This document shows positions 53,003-62,016 of a stretch of 64,000 nt of DNA, one piece after another (the stretch's first letter is position 1; each line of letters begins with the position of its first letter). Origin of the DNA: a bacterium (GTDB lineage: Bacteria; Bdellovibrionota_C; UBA2361; RFPC01); the NCBI GenBank assembly GCA_030428205.1, contig JAUIBK010000008.1:45306-109305 (forward strand), given 5' to 3'. The notes beneath the pieces are model-generated. The model saw only the letters and a program-made list of their open reading frames with translations, had not been told where the DNA came from and did not search any database. Made by a program: the position numbers and the translations under genes.

Positions 53003-53692
53003 ATGAAGCTGCTAACGGTTATTGCGGCCTTGGCGATGATGTCGCCAGCGGTATTCGCGCAGAATGGAGGGGGTCCCCCGAGTCCTTCTGAGACGCCAGG
53101 TGGGGAGACTCATGCCCAGGTGATTGAGCCGACTCAGGTCACAGTCACTGATGGTGTGGCCTCTTTTGAGGTACCCAGCGCTACGATGCAGAAGGCAATC
53201 GATAGCGGAGGATTTGTCCTCATTACCTTCTGCTATGAAGGGTGGCCGGTTTATGTCGAGATCCCTGCCTCCTCCTTTGGGACAGAGGCACTGGGGGAGG
53301 CGGCATACTACCCGGTAACGTTCGACCTTGGGGATCCGAGTCTTGCCATAAAGGCCGAGGCAGATGCTGCTGTTGTTGCAACGACAGTAATCAACGAGCA
53401 GCGAACCTCTGAGCTTGGATGTCCTGACATGTGCGTTTGGAAAGGCGAACCTCGTCTTTGCGGATCCACTCAAGTTATCGAAGAGGTAGCAGCTGCGCCG
53501 ATAGTTCAGCGAGTTCGTGAACCGTATCAGTGGAGGTGGCGAAGATCGTCTACTTCACTCACGGAACGTCTTCTTGCTGAGCGGTGTTGTCGCTCTCGAG
53601 GAGTCGAACGTGTGCGTGTGATCGCTGGTCCTCCAGTGGTCAGTGCTGGGCAGACGACGCCGCCCGATCCGGATCCAGGTGGCTGTTGGTAA
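53003..53692 (+). CDS. Secreted protein of unknown function, Arg-rich C-terminus
   Basis: The ATG is preceded by AAAGGAG. A signal peptide (MKLLTVIAALAMMSPAVFAQ) leads to a Gly/Pro/Ser-rich stretch, a beta-rich domain of about 110 residues (QVTVTDGVASFEVPS, then FVLITFCYEGWPVYVEIPAS) and a C-terminal Arg/Ser/Cys-rich region ending PPDPDPGGCW. The domain looks immunoglobulin-like but I cannot name it. GC and codon use appear higher than in the 30-50 kb genes. A terminator follows. Confidence 0.65.
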   Translation: MKLLTVIAALAMMSPAVFAQNGGGPPSPSETPGGETHAQVIEPTQVTVTDGVASFEVPSATMQKAIDSGGFVLITFCYEGWPVYVEIPASSFGTEALGEAAYYPVTFDLGDPSLAIKAEADAAVVATTVINEQRTSELGCPDMCVWKGEPRLCGSTQVIEEVAAAPIVQRVREPYQWRWRRSSTSLTERLLAERCCRSRGVERVRVIAGPPVVSAGQTTPPDPDPGGCW

Positions 53693-53721
53693 TTGCCACC
53701 AGGAGCACCTGAGGCAACATG

Positions 53722-53755
53722 GAGCCGCGGTTTGAAAGAACCGCGGCTCTGTTTC
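53722..53755 (+). terminator. Intrinsic terminator-like hairpin after 53003 gene
   Basis: Perfect 11-bp stem GAGCCGCGGTT / AACCGCGGCTC with a TGAAAG loop, then TGTTTCTGATTT. Confidence 0.7.
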
Positions 53756-53932
53756 TGATTTCATCGACTGATGCTCACCAATCTGGTTCTAGAAAAGGAT
53801 ACTTCGTATTGGCCTGCGCATCTCTCTTGTTTTCGTTTCCAGCAGGGGCTTAGTATAGGTTTATTCACAGCGGAGAAAGTCTGTCTGTAACTCTAAGCTC
53901 ACTCTAACTTTATATGCCGATAGGTGATGCAT

Positions 53933-54051
53933 GTATACTCAGATCAAGTTTGTCGCAGACGAAGCTGAGTTCAGCTTTCAGACCACCATGCGCGAGGGGG
54001 GCCATTACAAACATTTGGAGAGCACGACAAACCTGATCTCACGAGGTAATA
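53933..54051 (+). repeat. Multi-hairpin repeat, copy D (internally deleted)
   Basis: Keeps TATACTCAGATCAAGTTTGT plus CG at the left, AGCTTTCAGACCACCATGCG in the middle and GCACGACAAACCTGATCTCA at the right, but lacks about 110 bp of the internal hairpins. The flanking spacer to 54219 holds nothing else I recognise. Confidence 0.75.
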
Positions 54052-54219
54052 TCGCTTTCAGTGATCGAAAGGTAGTGAGGATAAGGTATTTAGGGAGGGC
54101 GTAAAGAATAGCTCTTAACCGTTGACTCTGTCTGAGTCTAACCTCCCAAAAAGCCGAGGCAGCGCCGTTTCCAGCGTTGCCTCAGGAGCTTGCCATAAAC
54201 GCCTAAAAGTGTGTCCGCA

Positions 54220-55281
54220 TCATTCGGACGTTGTATCGACAAGCTTACTTTGCGCGATAAGCGCATACCGGTCAGCAAGACCAGCACCAGTGAGCGAGCT
54301 ACATGCGCCAGGAAGAAATTCACGAGCGATAGGCCACATAGCCTGAGCACCAGCGATCTCCGTTTCGCTCATGTCAGTTCGTCCACGAAACCACCAGTCG
54401 AGGTAGAGCAGGAGTGCTTCCTTGGACTGGGGGGTCTCTCCTCGAATGAGGTGTACATCCTCTGGTGACAGTTCAGCTACGAGCCGTTGTGCCATCGTCG
54501 GGAGCACTTCTTCGAGGTTGTAGGTTGTCAATGCTCGAGCAATAATCCCGAGCTCTCGACCGAGCCGATCGCGAATTGGCGAAAAGGTTGGTTCTCCAGG
54601 TTTTGGTTGTACCTGATGTATTACCTGAACACCGAGAAGAGTTGAGATTAGGGTGAGGTCGCTTGCGTACGACTGAGTCACCGTGCTCCCCTCATTTGCC
54701 CCTTTGAGTCCGAAAAGACTGCCCAGGGCCCCTACAGATGTTCTCCCTTCAATGAGTGTGGTCGTTGTTGTTGTAAACGTAAACGGAGTCCTCTCAGGAA
54801 GAGTGATTGGAGTACCACGAATAGCATTTCGTGCCTCTCGGGAGTTATTCCCGAATTGAGGAACGAGGCGGAGATCGTTTGTCCTTCTTAAACTCTGAGC
54901 GAGCTGATCGAGAACTTTCATTTCTGGCTCCCAGAGAGTTTCCCCTCGATCGAGTCCAATTTGCATATCCTCGACAAAGGCGTCGAAGGTCTGTACAAAC
55001 AGACTTTCAGCCATCCACCGTGAGTGGTCAATGTGAGACGGATCACTCCTTGAGTCATCCGAGAGAGTGGTCATCCAGACCCAGAGTTCATCACGTATCG
55101 GGCGAAGCCGTACGTGAAACGCATTGCGGTCGAGCTCTGCTTGTGCTGCACGAATCTCCGGGTTTTCCGGAGTGTAGTGCTGAATCGATGGCGAATCATC
55201 TTGTGTATTTTGCATCGAAGAGCATCCTTGTGCTCCGAGCATGAGAAGACAGCTCATAACAATTGAGGTAAACGTTTTCAT
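54220..55281 (-). CDS. Large lipoprotein of unknown function
   Basis: The ATG at 55281 has AAAGGA upstream and gives 353 residues with a signal sequence ending in lipobox GAQGC. The mature protein is mostly alpha-helical (WMAESLFVQTFDAFVEDMQI, MKVLDQLAQSLRR), with a Thr-rich stretch FTFTTTTTTLIEG near the middle. No known domain is recognised. It is divergent from, and 586 bp away from, the lipoprotein gene at 55867. Confidence 0.65.
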   Translation of the reverse strand: MKTFTSIVMSCLLMLGAQGCSSMQNTQDDSPSIQHYTPENPEIRAAQAELDRNAFHVRLRPIRDELWVWMTTLSDDSRSDPSHIDHSRWMAESLFVQTFDAFVEDMQIGLDRGETLWEPEMKVLDQLAQSLRRTNDLRLVPQFGNNSREARNAIRGTPITLPERTPFTFTTTTTTLIEGRTSVGALGSLFGLKGANEGSTVTQSYASDLTLISTLLGVQVIHQVQPKPGEPTFSPIRDRLGRELGIIARALTTYNLEEVLPTMAQRLVAELSPEDVHLIRGETPQSKEALLLYLDWWFRGRTDMSETEIAGAQAMWPIAREFLPGACSSLTGAGLADRYALIAQSKLVDTTSE

Positions 55282-55866
55282 TTGAGATCCTTTCCCCCGA
55301 TAAGGGGCAGAGTGCGAATGGGAATACAGCGATGCGGACAATTAGGGGCACCCCCGCCCTACCTCTAACTATCCGCACCTGAAGTATTTTCTAGGCACAA
55401 TGAGATCTCTTTTGATTGAAAAACCTTAACTATTCTTCACTACCCATATGAAATTGTTAGAAGATCGTGCCTACTATCGTAAGTAACGAAGTCCACATAC
55501 ATATTTTCAAGGATATTTGTTTCTTACTCAAAAAATTTTCTTTTCTTCTAGGTGAACGAAAGAAAAATTTGACTACCTCTGGGCTGCTGCTACCGTTGAC
55601 TATGGGTGTTTTTAATGTTGGTGGGGACTGGCGTTCTTTTTTACCAATACATATGAGAGAGATAGTCTTTACTAGGGTTTTGTAGAGGTTTTCGCTGTTG
55701 CTCTCGTCTTCTTTCGTTTCAATCGTTGTGTAAGGGCCATTTAGGGATAAGTGTGATTTTGTCTCTAAATGGCCCCTACCAAACTGATCAGACATGACTG
55801 TGAGAAAGCACGAAGAGCATAGGGGCGCTTCGTTACTTTTCTCCATTTTCCGAAAGGAGGCGGAAT
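55282..55866. other. 585-bp divergent intergenic region with hairpins
   Basis: Contains an 11-bp perfect inverted repeat GGGCCATTTAG (55734) / CTAAATGGCCC (55764) and a weaker AT-rich dyad near 55532-55571. Both flanking lipoprotein promoters should lie here. A 129-codon minus frame crosses it but has no RBS or family resemblance. Confidence 0.45.
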
Positions 55867-56421
55867 ATGATCCGCCGACTGAGTATCTTGCTGGTTTCTA
55901 CGGCTCTCCTCGTTGGAGGGTGTCATGTGGAGCAGCAGAATGTGAGAGATGCCTTTTTGGTGTCTCCCGAAGCCGTTCAGGAGATGGGTTTCGACCCGAA
56001 TGCGCCGCTGTCCAATGGAATGGATGTCGGTGTCGTCTACCAGCCGGATCTCAACGATCCGACTAAGATGGCGGTCGCTGCCATCGAGACTCACAACAAG
56101 GACGCGAGCACCTTGGCGCTTGAAAGGGCGCTCATGTTTCGTACGGTCCTTGAAGGGGTCGAGGCAGGATCTTCGGCCTTCAGCTTGAGTGCTCGCGGAA
56201 TGCGGACACTTCAGGACCTGTTCGATGGCAACGGTGACCGCTCTGTCGTCAAGTACGAAGGTAGCTTCGGTGGTTTCAACGGAGGTGGTAGTTTGCCTCC
56301 GGGAGTGAGCGACGATATCAGCAACCTTGTCGTTGAGCTCCAGAGTCTCGGCTTCCAGTTCGGTATGTTCCGACAGGAAGACATCCCGGCTCTGCTCGAT
56401 GCGATCAACAACGGCGGGTAG
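55867..56421 (+). CDS. Lipoprotein of unknown function
   Basis: AAAGGAGG precedes the ATG. The 184-residue product has a signal sequence with lipobox VGGC (Cys19). A soluble domain follows with DPNAPLSNGMDVGVVYQPDL, a helix with ALERALMFRTVLEGVEAG, a Gly-rich link (GGFNGGGSLPPG), and a C-terminal helix. The composition is GC-rich compared with neighbours. A CCCTCTT/AAGAGGG hairpin follows the stop. No family recognised. Confidence 0.65.
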   Translation: MIRRLSILLVSTALLVGGCHVEQQNVRDAFLVSPEAVQEMGFDPNAPLSNGMDVGVVYQPDLNDPTKMAVAAIETHNKDASTLALERALMFRTVLEGVEAGSSAFSLSARGMRTLQDLFDGNGDRSVVKYEGSFGGFNGGGSLPPGVSDDISNLVVELQSLGFQFGMFRQEDIPALLDAINNGG

Positions 56422-56543
56422 TTCCCTCTTTTCCCTCGCCAGAGGAAGAGGGCACACGGTCGACCATGTGCTCTGCAGGAGAAATCTTGCGGAGCGCTTT
56501 AAAGGATAGAGAAGAAGACTATACTCTCTCTCCTTTCTCTTTC

Positions 56544-57941
56544 TTATTTTCTTAAAGCATGTTGAGTATTCTTTACGCCAAGAAGCTCGTCAAATGACGT
56601 TGATACAACTCGTACATCTTCTTCTTGAGGTGATGGTGGTGAGGTGTGGATAAGGTCACGAAGAGGTCGAGCAACAATCCGTTGTCGAGGAAGGCTCATT
56701 GGTTGTATTCCCCGAATTCTATAGTCTTCCGAGAGAAGCTTAGTTAGGTCATGCTGAACGATTCGTTGCGCAGCTTCTTCCGTATGAGTAGGAGCAGTGG
56801 TAGCTATAGGTGAAAGTGAGCTTTGCTCTAGCCCTGAAGAGAGTGATTGCGCAGAAGCTGCTTGCTCTTTGTAAGTAGCCAGTAAGTCCGTTAACTCTCT
56901 TTGAACAATACGCTTTTGTTCTTCATGTTTGAAGCTTTTATGAATGAGATCTGTAAGAGGGCTCGTTACTGTTCTCGTTGGTAAAGAGGTTGAAGTTTCT
57001 AAGAGAGGAGTATTGTCAGTAGGTTCAGTGAGATCAGGGAAAGGCTCTCGTGGTGATTGATGTGGCTCAAGTGACTCTAGCCTTGCCCCAGCTTTGGCCT
57101 CAGCTCTTGTCGAAGGGAAAGAGGCTTGAGAAAGGAGATCTACGGGAGCTTCTTCTTGTCCAGTTGGTGTCTCGTTCTCGTGTTGTAAACCTGGTGATTG
57201 GTTCAATAAGGACGAAGGAAGGAGATGAGGTTCCGCTGCAGGCTCTACAGAAGTATTTGTCGGAGTAGAATCGAGAGGCTCAACATGTAGGGGAGAGGGG
57301 GCTTGGGGTGTGTTCGATTGATGTGTGGAGAGGGGAAGGTCAAAACGCAAACCATCCATATGTTCAGGCCAGAGGTTCATTTCGAAGAATGGAGATGCAA
57401 GAGTATGAGAGTTGGGAGCTGAGGGTAGATCGGGAGAGGAGGTTTGAAGCGGAGGAGGTTCTGCAATGTGTGGTGTGTGTTGTCCTGCATTGGGAGTAAG
57501 AAAGAGTGCGGTAGCTGCTGCAATTGTTTCACCAATGGGCCGACGGACTTTTAGCCTCGTGAATGATTCTTTGTTGCTTGAAGGCTTGAGGGAAGAGGGG
57601 ACGTGAGGTGTCGTAGGTGAGGAGAGAGCGACATGTTTTTGTTCATACTCAGACAGCTGTGTGAGCATGGTAGTCATTTCGAAAATGACGCTTTGAACAT
57701 CGCTGTTTTGATCGAAAGCCTTTTGTTGCGCTGGGCAGAGATCGCGAGTTTGTTCGAGATTGAGTGAGACTCTCTCCTTTACCTTGCGTACCCACTGAGC
57801 TGTCGGGGGAGCTCCCTTTAGCTCGCCTATCGCCTCAGCAATAGCATCCAAGTCGGCCTCGGACGCACGGAGATAGCTCTCAACGCTTTGAGGGTCTTGA
57901 GGCTTTCGCGTATGCGCGTGATTTCTCTCTTGGGTCAGCAC
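56544..57941 (-). CDS. Mostly disordered protein with five copies of an R-x-V-x3-L-x-D-L-L motif
   Basis: The 465-residue protein has a helical N-terminus (about 18-100), a long Pro/Ser/Thr/Glu-rich disordered middle, and a C-terminal third carrying an 11-residue motif five times: RTVTSPLTDLI (323), RIVQRELTDLL (344), RIVQHDLTKLL (393), RIVARPLRDLI (421) and RVVSTSFDELL (444). Consensus R-[ITV]-V-x3-[LF]-x-[DEK]-L-[LI]. This is the look of a multivalent docking protein. No signal peptide. It is divergent from the gene at 58114, whose product also has a repeated N-terminal motif. Confidence 0.65.
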   Translation of the reverse strand: MLTQERNHAHTRKPQDPQSVESYLRASEADLDAIAEAIGELKGAPPTAQWVRKVKERVSLNLEQTRDLCPAQQKAFDQNSDVQSVIFEMTTMLTQLSEYEQKHVALSSPTTPHVPSSLKPSSNKESFTRLKVRRPIGETIAAATALFLTPNAGQHTPHIAEPPPLQTSSPDLPSAPNSHTLASPFFEMNLWPEHMDGLRFDLPLSTHQSNTPQAPSPLHVEPLDSTPTNTSVEPAAEPHLLPSSLLNQSPGLQHENETPTGQEEAPVDLLSQASFPSTRAEAKAGARLESLEPHQSPREPFPDLTEPTDNTPLLETSTSLPTRTVTSPLTDLIHKSFKHEEQKRIVQRELTDLLATYKEQAASAQSLSSGLEQSSLSPIATTAPTHTEEAAQRIVQHDLTKLLSEDYRIRGIQPMSLPRQRIVARPLRDLIHTSPPSPQEEDVRVVSTSFDELLGVKNTQHALRK

Positions 57942-58113
57942 CTCGATTCCTACGTCGAAAATGGTATACGAGACAGCAGAATAAGGCCCTCTCGATTCTT
58001 AGTCAAAAAAATGAGTGCCTTATGTAACTTCTTATGTGTTGTAGACCATTACTTTCGTACAGGGGGAACTGTGTTTTTAATCTCTATGTCGTAGCCGAGT
58101 GCTCACAACTCCT

Positions 58114-59355
58114 ATGAAACAAGCTCAAGAGCCAATCATTCAGGCAGAAGATGATGCTGATACCGCTATCATAGGGAAGGCGGCAGCTGTCTCTCGTCAA
58201 CTTTCAGAAACTCTTACTGCATCAGTGATCCCCGAAGCGGGCCAAGATACTGTGCTTGGAGATCGAGCAAGAGAAGTTTCAATAGCACTTCAAGGAGCGC
58301 TTCTTCCTGCCGTGAATAAGCCACAAAAGCTTCCTGATCCAACAACTGAGCCTGAGGAGATAGAGGGGGTTCATGTGACCTTTTTTCACGATCCTGAGGC
58401 GGAAGTTCTTTATCTCACGATGAAAGATATTGAGAGGAGGGGGAGTATCTCAGTTCCTGTTGCGCACAGTGATTTGCCATTGAATGAGCGAAGGGAGGAG
58501 TTAAGTTCATTCCTGAAGGACTTAGAGATCGGGGGACTCTTTGGAGCACCTCAAAGGGAAAGTCAATATTCTCTTGTTCAAACAGATTCAAAAGCGTGGA
58601 AAGAGATCATGAATCTTTCAAAAGGAAAGGTTCGAGAACTTATAGGTGTTTCGTTTGATCGCGCGAATCTTATCGGCGTTGATATGACAGGTGCGTTTAT
58701 TGATACTGTTGCTATTACACGCTCAGATCTTACTTATGTGAAGCTTAATGGAGCCTGTGCACGCAATCTTATCCTCAAGCGGTGTGAACACGCGAACTAT
58801 CTTCAAGCAGAAGAATTTGAAGCCGAGCAATCATTGATTCAAGATATAAAGGCAATGTACTCTCGCTGGGATAGGGCTCGTTTACATGATTCAACTTTTT
58901 GTATCCTCGCGCTTTATTCTTCCTTCGAAGACATCTCTGGGGAGCATTTGGAGATACGCAAGAGAGTCGAGGGAAATCCTCTCTGTTATTTTCAAGCACA
59001 TTCGTTCGAAGAAATTTGTGATGTTCTCACTCAAACACTTCAAGGGCTTCCTATTCCTCCAGAGCAAAAGTCATGGAATCACCTGTGTCAAGCTGAGTTC
59101 CTTTTTGAAAGGAAGGCCTCGGGCTTAGATGCTTCCGAACTTCTCCTGGTAGGCGTCCCAGAGAGTCCTGTTCAAAATATGAGGATCATATCGCTTACTC
59201 CCCGTGGTGATGGTGTTGTCGTGGAGAGAGGTCAGCACGAGCTCCTTCCTCAATGCATTCTCGATAAGATGGCAGAGACCGGTGGAAGCCTTCGCTATAG
59301 TGATCTTGTCGGTTTTATTGCTCAATGGCTTGATGAGGAGAGAAGAGAGTCATAG
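58114..59355 (+). CDS. Unknown cytosolic protein with N-terminal repeat and pentapeptide-like segment
   Basis: The ATG at 58114 gives 413 residues; a GTG at 58099 is possible. Near the N-terminus are two copies of a roughly 22-residue unit: IIGKAAAVSRQLSETLTASV and VLGDRAREVSIALQGALLPA. A domain follows with HVTFFHDPEAEVLYLTMKDI. At about 195-235 there is a pentapeptide-like run (VSFDRANLIGVDMTGAFIDT). The C-terminal part is helical and unknown. It is divergent from the motif-repeat protein gene, suggesting linked function. Confidence 0.6.
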   Translation: MKQAQEPIIQAEDDADTAIIGKAAAVSRQLSETLTASVIPEAGQDTVLGDRAREVSIALQGALLPAVNKPQKLPDPTTEPEEIEGVHVTFFHDPEAEVLYLTMKDIERRGSISVPVAHSDLPLNERREELSSFLKDLEIGGLFGAPQRESQYSLVQTDSKAWKEIMNLSKGKVRELIGVSFDRANLIGVDMTGAFIDTVAITRSDLTYVKLNGACARNLILKRCEHANYLQAEEFEAEQSLIQDIKAMYSRWDRARLHDSTFCILALYSSFEDISGEHLEIRKRVEGNPLCYFQAHSFEEICDVLTQTLQGLPIPPEQKSWNHLCQAEFLFERKASGLDASELLLVGVPESPVQNMRIISLTPRGDGVVVERGQHELLPQCILDKMAETGGSLRYSDLVGFIAQWLDEERRES

Positions 59356-59369
59356 AAGCGCTGGCTTTG

Positions 59370-59954
59370 CTAATAATTGATGAAGACCAGCTCGCGCGAA
59401 GTGTGAATTCGTCCATCTACTATTCGAGCAATAGCGTTTGCTTTGATGTAATCGAGTGGCATTCTTGCTGGCTCTGTTAAGGGGAGGTCGTCTCGAAGTG
59501 CTGACTCTGAATATCGATCCTCGCTTCGAAAATCCCATTCAGGTGAGATGTTTTCGTCTTGGGGTACATCAAAAAACGATTTGTGTTGTGAGAGGACGTA
59601 ATAGACGCCTTTCATGCCAAGGACATCTTCTGGTCGTATATCTCCCCAGGTAAGTTTTCTGCCAGTGACATCAAAGATACTTACATTTTTAAAGAGAATT
59701 TCTTGGTGTTTGATGCATAGGCCTGGAGGAGGAAGAAGGGGAGCAGAGGCTTCGTACTGAGCTCTCATGTGTTCGTTATAGGTGTACCCATCTCCAAGAA
59801 ATGGTACCTCAAAGTGTGAGTCAACGTTGACTGCCGTCCAAGGATCTGGGGTTTTCCGGGGAGCAAACATAGTAGGAAGCCTTTCACCATCGTGATAGAT
59901 TACCCTACATATATGCCCTTTCATGAGTGTAGCGTAGTTTGGGATCTTAAGCAT
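59370..59954 (-). CDS. Unknown cytosolic protein
   Basis: The 194-residue product has no signal peptide or membrane helix. Recognisable stretches are CRVIYHDGERLPTMFAPRKT and DIRPEDVLGMKGVYYVLSQH, which match no family I know. Its ATG (59954) overlaps the ATG of the divergent gene at 59953 by two bases, so each gene's RBS would lie within the other's coding region. An internal ATG at 59924 is the alternative. Confidence 0.55.
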   Translation of the reverse strand: MLKIPNYATLMKGHICRVIYHDGERLPTMFAPRKTPDPWTAVNVDSHFEVPFLGDGYTYNEHMRAQYEASAPLLPPPGLCIKHQEILFKNVSIFDVTGRKLTWGDIRPEDVLGMKGVYYVLSQHKSFFDVPQDENISPEWDFRSEDRYSESALRDDLPLTEPARMPLDYIKANAIARIVDGRIHTSRELVFINY

Positions 59955-60675
59955 GCTTCGAATTCTCTTTTTTCTCCTTTTCTTATTATCCGTTACTTTT
60001 GTTCATGCAGATTCTTCTGTAGAGCTTCTTATGGTTGGGAGCTTTCATGGGGATGAGGTGAGTGCTCGGTCAGGTGAGTATTGGATGAGTTTGGTGCCGT
60101 GTAAGGAAGGTGCGTGTCTTGAGGGCGTTGAACTTGAAGTGACGCTCGAGCATGATCCAGTCATTGATAATGAGAAGAGTGTAAAGTCAGGAAAGGCCAT
60201 CTCTTTTCGAAAGGACGGTATAGGAATTGCTCACCGCTCACAATTCCTTGTACGCGCGTCATTTTTACGAGCTGGTCCAGTCGAAGTAGCGAGTCGCTCG
60301 CAAAGTGTTGGGCAACTTTTCCCAGGGCAAAGATTTTATTATTCCCTTGCTGCTAGCAAAGTCTCGTATGTAGTATTTGCGAGTGGACAAGCTGTTCAAG
60401 ATGAGTATGAATACGTTACTATTCAAGACTACTGTTTCAATCTTACCATCCACTCCCAAACTCAAAAGTTGATGTGTATGAAAGGAATAGGGCGTAGTGG
60501 TCAAGTGCCAGGAGTAGTTTGGGCTGGAGATCTAGACCGAGATGGGAAGCTGGATCTCCTTCTCGATACGAGTAATCACTATAATGTAATGGAAAAGACA
60601 CTTTTTCTTTCCTCTCTTGCTTCACATGGTGAGCACCTGAGAAAGGCTGCTACGTTTCGTACAACAGGGTGTTAA
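59953..60675 (+). CDS. Exported protein with FG-GAP-like calcium motif
   Basis: The signal peptide starts directly at the first ATG (MLRILFFLLFLLSVTFVHAD), which fixes the start. The 220-residue mature protein is beta-rich and has, near the end, VWAGDLDRDGKLDLLLDTSN, an FG-GAP/VCBS-type calcium loop. Three cysteine pairs (PCKEGAC; DYCFNL; KLMCMK) suggest disulfides. It probably acts at the cell surface. Start overlaps the divergent gene's start at a GCATGC. Confidence 0.65.
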   Translation: MLRILFFLLFLLSVTFVHADSSVELLMVGSFHGDEVSARSGEYWMSLVPCKEGACLEGVELEVTLEHDPVIDNEKSVKSGKAISFRKDGIGIAHRSQFLVRASFLRAGPVEVASRSQSVGQLFPGQRFYYSLAASKVSYVVFASGQAVQDEYEYVTIQDYCFNLTIHSQTQKLMCMKGIGRSGQVPGVVWAGDLDRDGKLDLLLDTSNHYNVMEKTLFLSSLASHGEHLRKAATFRTTGC

Positions 60676-60765
60676 TGAATTTGTAACTTTTTCTTACCTC
60701 ATTTGACTTGCCCTTTTTTCTTAAAGGGAGAACAATGCTTCAATAATTCTACTATAGGAGGGCAC

Positions 60766-61284
60766 ATGCCACGCTTAGATATTGTCACGAAAGAAACTGC
60801 AATAGGGAAACAAAAAGAGCTTCTCGAATCTATTGAGCAAGCCAAAGGAAGAGTGCCGAATATTCTCGGTAGCATGGCTCAGTCCCCAGTAGTGCTCGAA
60901 TTCTACCTTCAGTCGTCAGCCGTTCTTGCAAATTGTAAGTTAGATGCAAAAACTCGTGAAGCTATTGCCCTGACGTGTGCTGCTGCTAATTCGTGTGATT
61001 ACTGTTCTGCTGCTCACACTGCCATTGGTAAGGGGGTTGGAATGAGCGAACAGGAAATTTCTTCTGCCCTGAAGTCTGAATCAAGCGATCCTAAGGTTGC
61101 AGCGTTACTGACTTTCACTGAAAAAGTCGTCAAGCAGAACGGCGAGATGAGTGATGGTGATGTCGATGCACTTACTTCAGCTGGAGTCACTCAAGAAGAG
61201 GTAGCTGAACTCATTGCTGTGATAGGTATCAATATGTTTACCAACTACTTCAACCACATCAACCAGACTGTTGTTGATTTCTAG
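60766..61284 (+). CDS. AhpD-like carboxymuconolactone decarboxylase-family protein
   Basis: AGGAGG precedes the ATG at 60766. The 172-residue protein has the redox motif SCDYCSAAH (Cys77, Cys80, His84) in the order seen in AhpD-like peroxidases. The N-terminal PRLDIVTKETA and RVPNILGSMAQSP are typical of the peroxidase-related subgroup. It differs clearly from the AhpD-type protein at 10462. It may scavenge peroxides. It stands alone; a hairpin follows. Confidence 0.85.
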   Translation: MPRLDIVTKETAIGKQKELLESIEQAKGRVPNILGSMAQSPVVLEFYLQSSAVLANCKLDAKTREAIALTCAAANSCDYCSAAHTAIGKGVGMSEQEISSALKSESSDPKVAALLTFTEKVVKQNGEMSDGDVDALTSAGVTQEEVAELIAVIGINMFTNYFNHINQTVVDF

Positions 61285-61346
61285 CCATATGACCATATGG
61301 TGGTGCCACAAAGGGCTGTGGCTATATCCTTCTTCATGAAATGAGG

Positions 61347-61379
61347 CCGGGGTCAGCGTCCTCTCGGAGCTGACCCCGG
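61347..61379. terminator. GC-rich hairpin between convergent genes
   Basis: Perfect 11-bp stem CCGGGGTCAGC / GCTGACCCCGG around an 11-base loop. It lies between the AhpD-like gene and the convergent gene at 61404. No U-run on either side, so efficiency as a terminator is doubtful. Confidence 0.4.
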
Positions 61380-61403
61380 TCCCAGTTGTTGTCGACCAGC
61401 GCG

Positions 61404-62012
61404 TTAGTGCGTGTCTTCGCCTCCAGCAGTCGGGGCTTCGTTGCCTTGACCTCTTTGGAGAATACGAAGACTCTCCTGAGACTCGAGCACATACACACGC
61501 ACCTGATCGAACCGAGTACCGAGCATCTGCGCGAGATCGTTGACAGCTTCTCGAAACTCCTCGAGTGAACGGATCGCTGGGGAGAGCTCGGGATGCGAGC
61601 TAAGTGAGAGAACCGCGTTGGGTTCAATCATGCCAGCGAAGTTTTCGCCATCTTGCCAAGAGAAGACTCCGAGTGCCGGGAGAACAAGCCCGGTCATTCT
61701 CGTCTTTCCTTGGCGCGCTCGCTCGATCTGCCACTCCTCGAATACCGTACTCGCCGTCAGAGCAGCAAGCATGGGTTGAGCGAGAGCAGATGGCAGGCCA
61801 CTGAGTGATGCTGTGTTTTCGAGCGAAACGCTATCGATCCATTGCATCACCTGTTGCTTGTCGTAGCCTTTGTACCCGGGGGTGGAGGCCACGGCAATCC
61901 GAGCGGAGAAGACTGCAACACAGTCGGCGGTCTCCCCCTTACCATCACATAACGGAAATTGTGCAGGTTGGTACTGCAAACGATGCTCCTTTCTCAAAGC
62001 CAAGCGACTCAT
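61404..62012 (-). CDS. Unknown protein, possibly with internal TTG start
   Basis: The 202-residue frame opens at ATG 62012, five bases after a strong hairpin and with no RBS. Within it, AAAGGAG stands six bases before a TTG at 61979, which may be the true start (191 residues). The protein is rich in Ala, Leu and Glu, has ADCVAVFSARIAVASTPG and a helical C-terminus, and no recognised family. Composition is GC-rich. Confidence 0.55.
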   Translation of the reverse strand: MSRLALRKEHRLQYQPAQFPLCDGKGETADCVAVFSARIAVASTPGYKGYDKQQVMQWIDSVSLENTASLSGLPSALAQPMLAALTASTVFEEWQIERARQGKTRMTGLVLPALGVFSWQDGENFAGMIEPNAVLSLSSHPELSPAIRSLEEFREAVNDLAQMLGTRFDQVRVYVLESQESLRILQRGQGNEAPTAGGEDTH

Positions 62013-62016
62013 TTCA

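Noticed and set aside
55457..55846. Minus-strand open frame of 129 codons in the 55.3-55.9 kb spacer
   Set aside because: No RBS, no domain, crosses a perfect inverted repeat, and occupies the promoter region of two divergent lipoprotein genes.
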